Made by a program: the position numbers and the translations under genes
NCBI GenBank assembly: GCA_902543185.1
Contig: CACBXB010000005.1
Span: 1 to 64,000 of the forward strand
DNA: 64,000 nt
Direction of reading: 5' to 3'
Origin: Paracoccaceae bacterium
Lineage (GTDB): Bacteria > Pseudomonadota > Alphaproteobacteria > Rhodobacterales > Rhodobacteraceae
The notes under the pieces: generated by a model
Told to the model about the DNA's origin: nothing
Seen by the model: the letters and a program-made list of their open reading frames with translations, nothing else
Databases searched by the model: none
In this document: piece by piece, positions 1 to 8,146 of the stretch
Position numbering within the stretch: position 1 is the first letter of the stretch
Layout: each line of letters opens with the position of its first letter

Positions 1-573
1 CTAACCCTTGGCACCCATAAGATTGATTCAGATAATCTTCTTCAAGTTCGGAATGCTTATTTGGACGAGTTGAAAAAGATTTCTAATGGCTGCCAATTTG
101 TGACTGATAAAATGCCGAATAACTTTCAATCTATTGCGCTGATATTCAAAACGCTGTCTGAAGCAAAAGTCATTCATGTAAAGCGTGATCCATCAGCTAC
201 CTGTTGGTCAAACTTCAAGCATTATTTTTCTGAAAAGGGGTTAGGCTATAGTTATGACCTAAAAGATACTGTGAACTACTTTAAGCTTTACCAAGAATTG
301 ATGGATTTTTGGGATCAACAATATAACGATCAAATCTATCATTTGGATTACGATAAGCTTACACTCGAACAAGAGCTTGAAACGAGAAAATTAATTAAGT
401 ATTTAGAGTTAGATTGGGAAGATACATGCCTATTACCAGAAGAAAATTCTCGTATTGTGAGAACTTCTTCTCAGCAACAAGTTAGAAAAAAAGTCTATAC
501 AGGGAGTTCGCAAGAATGGCGTAAGTTTGAGCCATATCTCAACGGTATGTTTGACGAACTTTCGGTTACCTAA
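1..573 (+). CDS. Sulfotransferase family protein, 3' part (5' end outside window)
   Basis: The reading frame is open from base 1, so the gene begins left of the window and only about 190 C-terminal residues are visible. The segment VIHVKRDPSATCWSNF matches the 3'-phosphate-binding region of PAPS-dependent sulfotransferases (R-D-P then S near the end of a beta strand), followed by the usual helical part and a C-terminal YTGSSQEWRKFEPYL, typical of the Sulfotransfer_3 group often fused to TPR repeats in marine alphaproteobacteria. Family role: transfer of sulfate from PAPS to a hydroxyl or amine acceptor; the acceptor is unknown. A TTG at 61 could be mistaken for the start, but the homology continues upstream of it. 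Confidence 0.8.
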   Translation, partial: LTLGTHKIDSDNLLQVRNAYLDELKKISNGCQFVTDKMPNNFQSIALIFKTLSEAKVIHVKRDPSATCWSNFKHYFSEKGLGYSYDLKDTVNYFKLYQELMDFWDQQYNDQIYHLDYDKLTLEQELETRKLIKYLELDWEDTCLLPEENSRIVRTSSQQQVRKKVYTGSSQEWRKFEPYLNGMFDELSVT

Positions 574-1197
574 CATCCGACCATTATCTGTAGTGCAGGG
601 AAAGTGGTAAGGTGTTCTTTCATTTCAAACTAATGGAATAAAAGACTTGGTGTGTAATAGGTTTTCAAAGTTAATTCTGGATAGGACAAAGTATAGGGAA
701 GGTGAATAAACCTGTGCCGCCGTCATCGTATTAGAGTCCAGAGGGTAAATTAGAATTTAAATATTGTGTAATTAATTTCTTATTTGGTACTTCGCCCCCA
801 CAGTCGTTCCCACAAAATTGCTAAAACTTGTGAGTATTATGTGGCACTTACTAGAATAAGTGAAGAGTAAAATATCAATAAAATATGATAATTATATACT
901 TATTGGCAGCTGTGGTGGTGAAATAATAGACGAAGGTTAAAAAGAGCACTTTATCTAACTAATTGGATCCCAATATGGATACCTGAATGGACACCTAATT
1001 AAATTATCCATTTTCTCTAAGTAATTGAATATAAACAATAGTTATTAGAGTAGGGGATAAAATCACCTCCTCCGCCACATAGCAAATAAAGTCATGTATA
1101 AGTATCTCGTTTGGCGGGGTAATGGTTTCCATTTTTCAATTCACTACTTGAAATTTTAGGTATGAAGTTGCATCACTGAAATGGAGCGGTGGATTTT
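574..1197. other. Long AT-rich intergenic region without recognisable gene
   Basis: About 620 bases between the sulfotransferase gene and the SLC13 permease gene. No convincing ORF, RNA gene or clear hairpin terminator was seen on either strand. A short CCTCCTCCGCCAC string at 1067-1079 faintly recalls the 3' end of a tRNA-Ser gene but has no T-arm in front of it. The far right end (1182-1186) carries GGAG, the ribosome binding site of the next gene. Confidence 0.5.
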
Positions 1198-3078
1198 ATG
1201 CCAGTAGAAATAAGTTTTGAAATTATTTTAATATTAGTTGTATTGAGTACGACGATATTTTTGTTTGTAACTGAACTTTTCAGAATTGATTTTACGGCAA
1301 TAATAATGATGGTTTTACTAGGTATTTTGAACCAATTCCCTGGTATAAACCTTTTCCCTGATCCCTCAGATCTTTTTGCTGGATTTTCGTCTAATGCAGT
1401 TCTTTCGATTATTGCTGTTATGATTATAGGAGCTGGTCTGGATAAGACGGGCTTAATGAGCAAAGTTGCTTCCACAATACTGAGGCATGGTGGAAAAAGT
1501 GAAGCGCGAATAGTACCAATTGTCTCAAGTACCGTTGGGGTCATTTCTAGTTTTATGCAAAATGTTGGCGCTGCCGCTTTATTTCTTCCTGTTGTAAGTA
1601 GGATTTCTGTTAGAACTGAGATCCCACTGTCTCGTCTTTTGATGCCCATGGGTTTTTGTGCAATTTTAGGTGGAACCATGACCATGGTTGGATCTTCACC
1701 TTTAATTCTTCTCAACGATTTAATTATAAGCTCTAACCAAATTCTTCCATCTGATTTGAAGATGGAAACATTTTCGTTATTTTCGGTAACACCAATTGGT
1801 ATCTGTTTAGTTATAACGGGTATTTTATATTTTGTACTTCTTGGTAGATGGGTTTTGCCTGGTCTATCCTCAAGAGGAGCAGGTAGCGCAGGTTATTCCG
1901 TAAGGGATTATCTTAAAAAAATATATGGACTTAAGTCTGACCTGGTAGAGGTAATTGTTCCCGAGGGCTCAATTCTAAGAGGTCACACCTTTGCGGATAT
2001 TATGGTATCTCATAATTTATACATAATCGGTTCTTATCATAGGGGTCAGCGGTGGTTCACGCCAGTAATTGATACCGTAATTGAAGACCCATGCAGACTA
2101 GCGGTTTTAGGTCGCCGTAAAGTCATTCAGAGAATGGCTGACGATTTTGGTTTAGAGATTTTGCCAGAGCTTGATATTTTTTCCGAAGCTTATGCCCCAA
2201 CTGTTGCTGGTGTTGCTGAAGTTGTAATTCCTCCAAATTCGAGCCTGATAGAAAAACGCGCTCGTGAAATAAGAATGAGAAAAACCCATGGTTTGGGTCT
2301 TTTGGCTATCCATCGAGGTGGGGAAACGCTTAGTTTAGTTGAAACAAAGGAACATGAAGCTACCGATATAGCGGAAGTGCCATTTAAAGCCGGTGATACA
2401 CTAGTTTCATTTACTGCTTGGGAGAATTTAGCAAGGCTGGAGCAGTCCAGAGATTTTGTTGTAGTTACTTCTGATTATCCGAAAGAAGAGTTGAGGCCTA
2501 ATAAAGTTGCATGGGCAATTCTGTTTTTTTGCGTATCATTATTTTTGATCCTATTTACCGATTTAAAGTTATCTTTAGCACTTTTAACAGGAGCGTGTGG
2601 GATGATTGCTTCTAACGTGTTGAGGATTGACGAAGCTTACGGAGCCGTTAGTTGGCCGACCGTTTTTCTATTAGCCAGTTTAATTCCATTAGGCCAAGCT
2701 GTTCAAAATACTGGGACGGCTGCGTGGATAGCTCAAAATATTTTACTTTTACTAGATGGCTGGCCAATCTGGGGGTTGCAAGCGGCGCTCGCAGTGCTTG
2801 CAACTGCATTTACTCTGGTTATGTCAAATGTTGGCGCCACTGTATTGCTGGTGCCATTAGCTGTCTCTATAGCATTAGCTTCAGGCGCCAATCCTGCTCT
2901 TTTTGCTCTCACTGTAGCTATCTCAACGTCTAATTCGTTTTTAATTCCGACGCATCAGGTGAATGCTTTGATAATGGGGCCAGGGGGCTACAAAGTGACG
3001 GACTTCGTGAAAAGTGGGGGAATTATGACTATTTTATTTTTAATAGTTTCCCTAAGCGTAATGAATATTTTATTCTAA
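1198..3078 (+). CDS. SLC13/DASS-family permease with two TrkA-C (RCK_C) domains
   Basis: A roughly 626-residue polytopic membrane protein. Hydrophobic segments cover about residues 1-210 and 440-626; between them lies a soluble insert (about 225-420) with two RCK_C/TrkA-C repeats. This layout (permease half, two TrkA-C, permease half) is typical of the SLC13 / CitT-ArsB superfamily proteins found in marine bacteria, which move dicarboxylates, sulfate or similar anions with Na+. Repeated SNVGATVLL- and QNVGAAALF-like motifs in the two halves correspond to the inverted-repeat substrate loops. I prefer ATG 1198, which has GGAG 11 bases upstream; a GTG at 1189 is too close to that site. The substrate cannot be read from the sequence. 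Confidence 0.85.
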   Translation: MPVEISFEIILILVVLSTTIFLFVTELFRIDFTAIIMMVLLGILNQFPGINLFPDPSDLFAGFSSNAVLSIIAVMIIGAGLDKTGLMSKVASTILRHGGKSEARIVPIVSSTVGVISSFMQNVGAAALFLPVVSRISVRTEIPLSRLLMPMGFCAILGGTMTMVGSSPLILLNDLIISSNQILPSDLKMETFSLFSVTPIGICLVITGILYFVLLGRWVLPGLSSRGAGSAGYSVRDYLKKIYGLKSDLVEVIVPEGSILRGHTFADIMVSHNLYIIGSYHRGQRWFTPVIDTVIEDPCRLAVLGRRKVIQRMADDFGLEILPELDIFSEAYAPTVAGVAEVVIPPNSSLIEKRAREIRMRKTHGLGLLAIHRGGETLSLVETKEHEATDIAEVPFKAGDTLVSFTAWENLARLEQSRDFVVVTSDYPKEELRPNKVAWAILFFCVSLFLILFTDLKLSLALLTGACGMIASNVLRIDEAYGAVSWPTVFLLASLIPLGQAVQNTGTAAWIAQNILLLLDGWPIWGLQAALAVLATAFTLVMSNVGATVLLVPLAVSIALASGANPALFALTVAISTSNSFLIPTHQVNALIMGPGGYKVTDFVKSGGIMTILFLIVSLSVMNILF

Positions 3079-3106
3079 TCACCTAAATCATTTTATTGGA
3101 GTGAAT

Positions 3107-3874
3107 ATGGGTAAAGGTCCTGGCGTTGATTCAGAAAAATTCTGGGCAGGAATTTTAAAAATTCATTGGGGTATCGAAGCTGACTTGTTCGTTCTGCCCG
3201 GTGAACTTGATTTAAATTTTTTAGCTCAAGAGAAAAATGGAGCAAAGTGCATTTTAAAAATAATGCGTAATGATTGTCCCGAATGGCTGATCAAAGCTCA
3301 GATTGAAGCCATTGAGCACCTGAATAATAAAGACTCCTCGCTTAAAGTACCAAAGGTTGTGAAATCGTCTAAGGGCGCTTCTTTTATTCGCGAGGAGGAC
3401 TGCGCCGAAAATGAGCGTTTAATTTGGGTGCAGACTTATATTTCAGGCAAATGCTATGCTAAGATTAAACAAAAATCTACCAGTATATCCTTTGGTGTGG
3501 GAGCTGCTTTAGGCAACATTGCTAAGGCTTTAGCTGACTATAAAAATGAGAGTTTAGTCAGAGATTTTAAATGGTATTTGCCAGGATCTCTTTGGATAAA
3601 AAAATATTTTTCAGTAATAGATAATGCCGCTCGGCTTGAAATTATTTCAAAAATTGTTGATGAATTCGAGGAAATTTTACCAAAACTCTCAAGTTTGAGA
3701 CAGCAGACGATCCATAACGATCCAAACGATTACAATATTCTGGTATCTGGAGAAAAATACCAATTCTTAAACGTATCAGGAATTATCGACTTTGGAGATA
3801 TATGTGTAGCTCCGAGAGTTTGTGATTTATCAATTGCTGCTGCCTACATTGTTTTAGATAATTCAGAGCCGTAA
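3107..3874 (+). CDS. Aminoglycoside/homoserine-kinase-type phosphotransferase domain (N-terminal part of a nonsense-split fusion protein)
   Basis: The frame begins at ATG 3107 with GGAG five bases upstream (a GTG at 3101 overlaps that site). It encodes an APH-fold kinase domain: the catalytic loop IHNDPNDYNIL supplies H203, D205 and N210, and the IIDFGD motif gives metal-binding D228. A TAA codon ends it at 3874, before the kinase C-lobe is complete. The next in-frame codons, beginning ATG 3878, continue the missing C-lobe helices, so this is the front of one ancestral protein of about 1010 residues. Full-length relatives, as I remember them, are continuous fusions of phosphotransferase, M23 peptidase and class III aminotransferase. 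Either a true nonsense mutation or a base error explains the break. Confidence 0.75.
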   Translation: MGKGPGVDSEKFWAGILKIHWGIEADLFVLPGELDLNFLAQEKNGAKCILKIMRNDCPEWLIKAQIEAIEHLNNKDSSLKVPKVVKSSKGASFIREEDCAENERLIWVQTYISGKCYAKIKQKSTSISFGVGAALGNIAKALADYKNESLVRDFKWYLPGSLWIKKYFSVIDNAARLEIISKIVDEFEEILPKLSSLRQQTIHNDPNDYNILVSGEKYQFLNVSGIIDFGDICVAPRVCDLSIAAAYIVLDNSEP

Positions 3875-3877
3875 AAA

Positions 3878-6139
3878 ATGCTGGCAGCTTTTGTTTCGGG
3901 TTACAATAGTGTTTACCCGCTTAGTACTGAAGAAATTGATTTAGTTTGGCGTCTATTACGGATGCGTCTCGCTGTAAGCGTTGTCAATTCAACTCTGTTA
4001 GAATCAAAAAATTCAGAAGATGCCTATATAACAATTTCTCAGGCCCCTGCTTGGAATTTTTTAGAAAATTTAAACATCAATGAAGGTTTGATAAAAGCAA
4101 GACTTAGAAATTCTTGCGGAATGCCGGTAGTCGAAGGCGCTGATAGGATTATGGATTGGATAAATAAAGAGTCCAATAAATTTTCTCCACTTTTTGGAAC
4201 TAATCTGGCTAGTTTAGAAACTAAATCTTTATCGGTTGAAAACACGTCAGTTCCCCAGAACCCATTTGAATTAAAAAGTGATGAAGCAATAAATATTGGA
4301 TTTGAAATTCGTGATCGAGCTAACTTTTGGTTGGGCTTCTACAACGAGCCCCGTCTAATTTATACGGCTCCAGCTTTCAGACTGGGCCCATGGAAAGCGA
4401 GTAACAGACGAACGGTTCATATCGCAATTGATGTTTTTGCTAATCAGGGTACAGAATTGTTTGCCCCTCTAGAAGGTGAAGTTTTTACGGCTGAATATCG
4501 CGACAGCCGACTGGATTACGGCGGTGTAATTATTTTAAAGCATACTACGCCAAATAAAGACGAGTTCTTTACGTTATATGGACATCTCGATCCAATATTT
4601 TTGAGTAAACTCAAAGTCGGCGATAAAATTGAGAAGGGACAAAGCTTTTGTCAATTAGGTGACTCCAATGTGAACGGAGGTTGGGCACCCCATGTCCATT
4701 TTCAACTAGCACTAACTACAAATGGAATGGAAGCTGACTGGCCAGGTGTTGCTGATCCTGACGATTTGGGCTTCTGGAATTCTATTTGCCCAAACCCAGC
4801 CTCGCTATTAAATTTAAAAGAAAATGATTGCCTTTATAAGCCGAGCAATAAAAAGGAAGTTCTGAATGATCGACTAAACCACTTCGGTGGAAATTTAAGT
4901 ATTTCCTATGATGACCCTATATTAATATCGAGGGCATGGAAGCATCATATTTTTGATGAATGGGGAAGGCCCTATCTTGATGCCTATAATAACGTTCCCC
5001 ATGTGGGGCATTCGCATCCTAGGATCAATCAAGTTGCTTTAGATCAACTCAATAGGGTGAATTCAAACACTCGTTACCTACATCCGTCGCAAACTAAATT
5101 TGCGAAAAAAATACTGTCCAAACTCCCAAGTGGTTTTGAAGTATGTTATTTTGTAAATTCGGGGTCTGAGGCTAATGAGTTAGCTTTACGTTTAGCTCAA
5201 GCTCATACTGGAAAAAAAGGGATTATTACACCCGATGAAGGTTACTTTGGCAATACAACAGGTGCCTTAAGTATCTCAGCCTACAAGTTTAAAAAGCCTA
5301 ATGGAGTAGGACAGGCTGACTGGGTTGAAATTATAGAGGGGCCCGACGACTATAGGGGTTCATTTAAAAAAGATGATCCAGATCGTGCCGTTAAATTTGC
5401 AAATTTGGTTGATGGTGCAATCGAAAGATTAAACTTGAAAGGTATTGGGTTATCTGGGTTCATAATGGAAACATTTCCATCTGTAGGGGGACAAATTATC
5501 CCTCCGAAAAGATATCTAGAGCAAGTTTATAGTAAGATAAGGAAACATGGTGGAGTATGTATTGCTGATGAAGTGCAAACAGGCTTGGGGCGTTTGGGTG
5601 ACTACTACTTTGGATTTGAGTTTCAAGAAGTAAATCCTGACATCGTCGTTCTTGGCAAGCCTTTAGGAAATGGTCATCCACTAGGCGCGGTTATAACCAC
5701 AAGAGAGATTGGTGAAAGCTTCGATAATGGTATCGAATTTTTTTCAACCTTTGGTGGCTCAAATTTATCATGCAGAATTGGTGCAGAAGTTTTGGATATT
5801 GTTGATGAAGAGAAACTTCAAAAAAATGCTAAGACGGTTGGCGATTTTTTAATCTCTGGGTTTAATGAGTTAAAAAATGATTTTGATTTTATTGGCGATG
5901 TTCGGGGAATGGGCCTTTTTATCGGTATAGAAATAATAAATGGTGATGGGTCAGAAGCTACAGAATTATGTGCATATATAAAAAATAAAATGCGAGAAAA
6001 CCGTATTTTAATTGGAAGTGACGGACCAAAGGATAATATTATTAAAATTAGGCCTCCACTAACAATTGAAATTGAAGATGCGCAGATGTTGCTAACAAAT
6101 CTGTCTGAAGTCCTCGAGCAGACTTTAGACTGGACTTAG
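3878..6139 (+). CDS. M23 peptidase - class III aminotransferase (C-terminal part of the nonsense-split fusion protein)
   Basis: The ORF restarts at ATG 3878, three bases after the TAA of the preceding piece and in the same frame. Residues 1-75 finish the kinase lobe. Residues about 175-300 form an M23 (LytM-like) domain with the zinc-site residues H181/D185 (HIAID) and H272/H274 (HVHF). Residues about 330-753 are a PLP-dependent class III aminotransferase fold with DEVQTG (D564) and the Schiff-base lysine K594 in VLGKPLGNGHP. That GKPxGNGHP signature is shared with ethanolamine-phosphate and phosphohydroxylysine phospho-lyases, so a phosphorylated amino-alcohol pathway (kinase then phospho-lyase) is plausible. 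No ribosome site precedes 3878, so expression would need reinitiation or readthrough. Confidence 0.8.
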   Translation: MLAAFVSGYNSVYPLSTEEIDLVWRLLRMRLAVSVVNSTLLESKNSEDAYITISQAPAWNFLENLNINEGLIKARLRNSCGMPVVEGADRIMDWINKESNKFSPLFGTNLASLETKSLSVENTSVPQNPFELKSDEAINIGFEIRDRANFWLGFYNEPRLIYTAPAFRLGPWKASNRRTVHIAIDVFANQGTELFAPLEGEVFTAEYRDSRLDYGGVIILKHTTPNKDEFFTLYGHLDPIFLSKLKVGDKIEKGQSFCQLGDSNVNGGWAPHVHFQLALTTNGMEADWPGVADPDDLGFWNSICPNPASLLNLKENDCLYKPSNKKEVLNDRLNHFGGNLSISYDDPILISRAWKHHIFDEWGRPYLDAYNNVPHVGHSHPRINQVALDQLNRVNSNTRYLHPSQTKFAKKILSKLPSGFEVCYFVNSGSEANELALRLAQAHTGKKGIITPDEGYFGNTTGALSISAYKFKKPNGVGQADWVEIIEGPDDYRGSFKKDDPDRAVKFANLVDGAIERLNLKGIGLSGFIMETFPSVGGQIIPPKRYLEQVYSKIRKHGGVCIADEVQTGLGRLGDYYFGFEFQEVNPDIVVLGKPLGNGHPLGAVITTREIGESFDNGIEFFSTFGGSNLSCRIGAEVLDIVDEEKLQKNAKTVGDFLISGFNELKNDFDFIGDVRGMGLFIGIEIINGDGSEATELCAYIKNKMRENRILIGSDGPKDNIIKIRPPLTIEIEDAQMLLTNLSEVLEQTLDWT

Positions 6140-6155
6140 AAGAAAATCGTTTTAG

Positions 6156-7352
6156 TCACGCTCGCGCAGATAGAATTGAAATTTCTGTTAATTTTTCAAC
6201 ATCTTTAATTTGTGCAACTCGCGGATTTGTTCCTGTCGCGCTATCTAGCATAGCTTTTTTTGCTATCCTTTTTTTACACTCTACAGGAATACCTATTTCT
6301 GACAATGATCGTGGTATATCGACATAATCTAGTATTTGTTCAATTTCTTTGACGATAGCATCTGAAGAGGCATCTTTTAGATTCATCGCGTTGGATATAA
6401 ACCTTAATTTTTCTTCCACATGGGGCAAATTAAATTTCATCACGGCGGGAAGGATGATTGCGTTTGTCAAACCATGTTGTGTATTATACTCGGCACCAAT
6501 CATATGAGATATCGAATGAACGAGACCAAGGCCCTTGGTAAAGGCTACTCCTGCCAAGCATGATCCAATTAACATTCCGCCTCGAGCATTAATATTTTTT
6601 GGCTCGTCAAAGGCGACTTTCAACCATTTTGAAATAAGTTTTAAAGCTTCGAGTGCCGCACCGTCGCATAAGGGGTTCAATCTTGGTACAAGATAAGCTT
6701 CTAAAGCGTGTGTCAATGCGTCCACGCCAGTCCAAGCAGTTAAATTTTTGGGTAATTCAAGTGTCAATTCTGGGTCCAGAATGGCAAGTGATGGACGCAT
6801 ACCCAAATGTGCAAGACAAAACTTCTTGCCCTGAACGGTGTCTGTAACCATGGCGGTGCTTTCAGTTTCCGCTCCAGTACCCGCGGTGGTTGGGATCGTT
6901 ATGAAAGTTGGAAAGCAGTCCGGAGAATTTAAAATAGGTTCAGGCTTCCTGTATTCAAAATCCCAAAGGCTAACACCACTATTCACAGTCATGCCTATTG
7001 CCTTTGCCCCATCCAAAGCACTTCCACCTCCTATTGCTATAATTCCATCGTGATTGCCTTTATCATAAGTAATACAGCCCGCGTTTATTTCGTCATCGCG
7101 AGGGTTAGGTGATATGCCATAAAATAATTGGCTTTTTATTGAGGCATTTTCAAGCAGCCCAGCTAATCGATTAACAAATGGAAGTTCTTTACTTCCTTTA
7201 TCTGTAACAATGAGTGGATTAGAAATTTTAAATTTTCTACAAAACTCACTTATTTCGTTTAACCTACCGGGTCCGTAAGCAATTGGAATAGGAAACTCCC
7301 AGTCAATGCTCTCATTCATAAAGTTATCATCAATTTTAATAGCTGATAGCAT
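6156..7352 (-). CDS. Iron-containing alcohol dehydrogenase
   Basis: 398 residues, the usual length for group III (Fe-type) NAD(P)-dependent alcohol dehydrogenases. The nucleotide-binding GGGSALDGAKA motif, the metal-ligand stretch GVDALTHALEAY and the histidine-rich LVHSISHMIGAEYNTQHG are all intact, giving the Asp plus three His that bind iron. Family reaction: reversible oxidation of a primary alcohol or reduction of an aldehyde or ketone. ATG at 7352 has AAGGAAA just upstream. It is convergent with the aminotransferase fusion gene and about 30 bases downstream of the MaoC gene, with which it is probably co-transcribed. Confidence 0.88.
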   Translation of the reverse strand: MLSAIKIDDNFMNESIDWEFPIPIAYGPGRLNEISEFCRKFKISNPLIVTDKGSKELPFVNRLAGLLENASIKSQLFYGISPNPRDDEINAGCITYDKGNHDGIIAIGGGSALDGAKAIGMTVNSGVSLWDFEYRKPEPILNSPDCFPTFITIPTTAGTGAETESTAMVTDTVQGKKFCLAHLGMRPSLAILDPELTLELPKNLTAWTGVDALTHALEAYLVPRLNPLCDGAALEALKLISKWLKVAFDEPKNINARGGMLIGSCLAGVAFTKGLGLVHSISHMIGAEYNTQHGLTNAIILPAVMKFNLPHVEEKLRFISNAMNLKDASSDAIVKEIEQILDYVDIPRSLSEIGIPVECKKRIAKKAMLDSATGTNPRVAQIKDVEKLTEISILSARA

Positions 7353-7382
7353 TCTAATTTCCTTAAAATCAAAATAATTAAG

Positions 7383-7820
7383 TCATAATCTTATTAAGTA
7401 GCGCTGAATTCCCTGCAATACCAACTCTTTATTTTGCTTATATATTTTGATATCTAATCCCATGACTCCTGTTGATTTATTTGGTGACAATTCATTGATT
7501 TCAAAGATTGGGTAAATGGTGTCTCCACAGTAAACAGGTTTTAAGAATTTAGATGATTGATCTATAAATCCAATAAGGTTTTTTCCTAAGCTGTGGGCTA
7601 AAGGTGATGCCCCAATAGCAGCTTGAATAAGAGTCATAAAACCATGTGCCATTAGATTGGGATGACCTGTTTCGGCTAAATAATTTCTATCATAGTGGAT
7701 AGGATGATTGTCGCCGCTGGCGGCCTGGAAGGCCGTAAAAATACCCTCGGTCATTGTTCGCGATGGGGCGAAAAATTTCTCGCCTATTTGGAATTCATAA
7801 AACCCCCTCTCGGGTACCAT
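7383..7820 (-). CDS. MaoC-like (R)-hydratase / hot-dog fold protein
   Basis: About 145 residues with the MaoC signature: FQAASGDNHPIHYD (catalytic Asp and His of R-specific hydratases) followed by HGFMTLIQAAI. Family role: hydration or dehydration of 2-enoyl-CoA or related substrates. An upstream TTG at 7949 would add 43 residues that do not look like the family, so I prefer ATG 7820, which gives the usual length of about 145-150 residues; no strong ribosome site precedes either. It lies upstream of the iron alcohol dehydrogenase gene on the same strand. Confidence 0.75.
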   Translation of the reverse strand: MVPERGFYEFQIGEKFFAPSRTMTEGIFTAFQAASGDNHPIHYDRNYLAETGHPNLMAHGFMTLIQAAIGASPLAHSLGKNLIGFIDQSSKFLKPVYCGDTIYPIFEINELSPNKSTGVMGLDIKIYKQNKELVLQGIQRYLIRL

Positions 7821-7994
7821 GCTGTGTTGTGAAGGATTAAAGTTATCATTTCTAGTCAACTCAATCTCCAATTTTAAATTTTTTTGTCTAAGTGATTTAG
7901 TTAATAGCTTACAGTGTAATTGACAAAACAGTAAATTATAGTTTACCAATCTACCTGTGGTGCACGCTTCGGCTAAAGGCTCGCATCACATGCC

Positions 7995-8138
7995 TCAAGG
8001 TATGAGCTGTCGTGGGCTCATTCTTTGACTCCCCAGAGCATCTGCGTGCGCCAACAGGCGCAGATGTTCATCTAAATAAGATGGTCCATTTTGGGCGATT
8101 TGATCTTGATAGCCTCTTGGATAATGGCAAATTACCAC
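7995..8138 (-). other. Possible 47-codon ORF or gene remnant between htpG and the MaoC gene
   Basis: On the minus strand a frame opening at GTG 8138 runs 47 codons to a TGA at 7995, and has a protein-like composition (for example DEHLRLLAHADALGSQRM). It has no clear ribosome binding site and I do not recognise the product. The stretch is visibly richer in GC than its surroundings and also contains an 8-bp inverted repeat, CATCTGCG at 8039-8046 with CGCAGATG at 8059-8066, without a T-run. It could be a small gene, the tail of a lost gene, or a structured 3' region of the htpG transcript. Confidence 0.25.
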
Positions 8139-8146
8139 TGATAAAT

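Noticed and set aside
1067-1079. Possible tRNA-Ser 3' end or attachment-site remnant (CCTCCTCCGCCAC).
   Set aside because: No T-arm or acceptor partner precedes it and no integrase gene is near, so a 13-base resemblance is not enough.
8039-8066. Terminator for htpG.
   Set aside because: The stem is good, but neither strand has a T-run after it, so I described it only as an inverted repeat.
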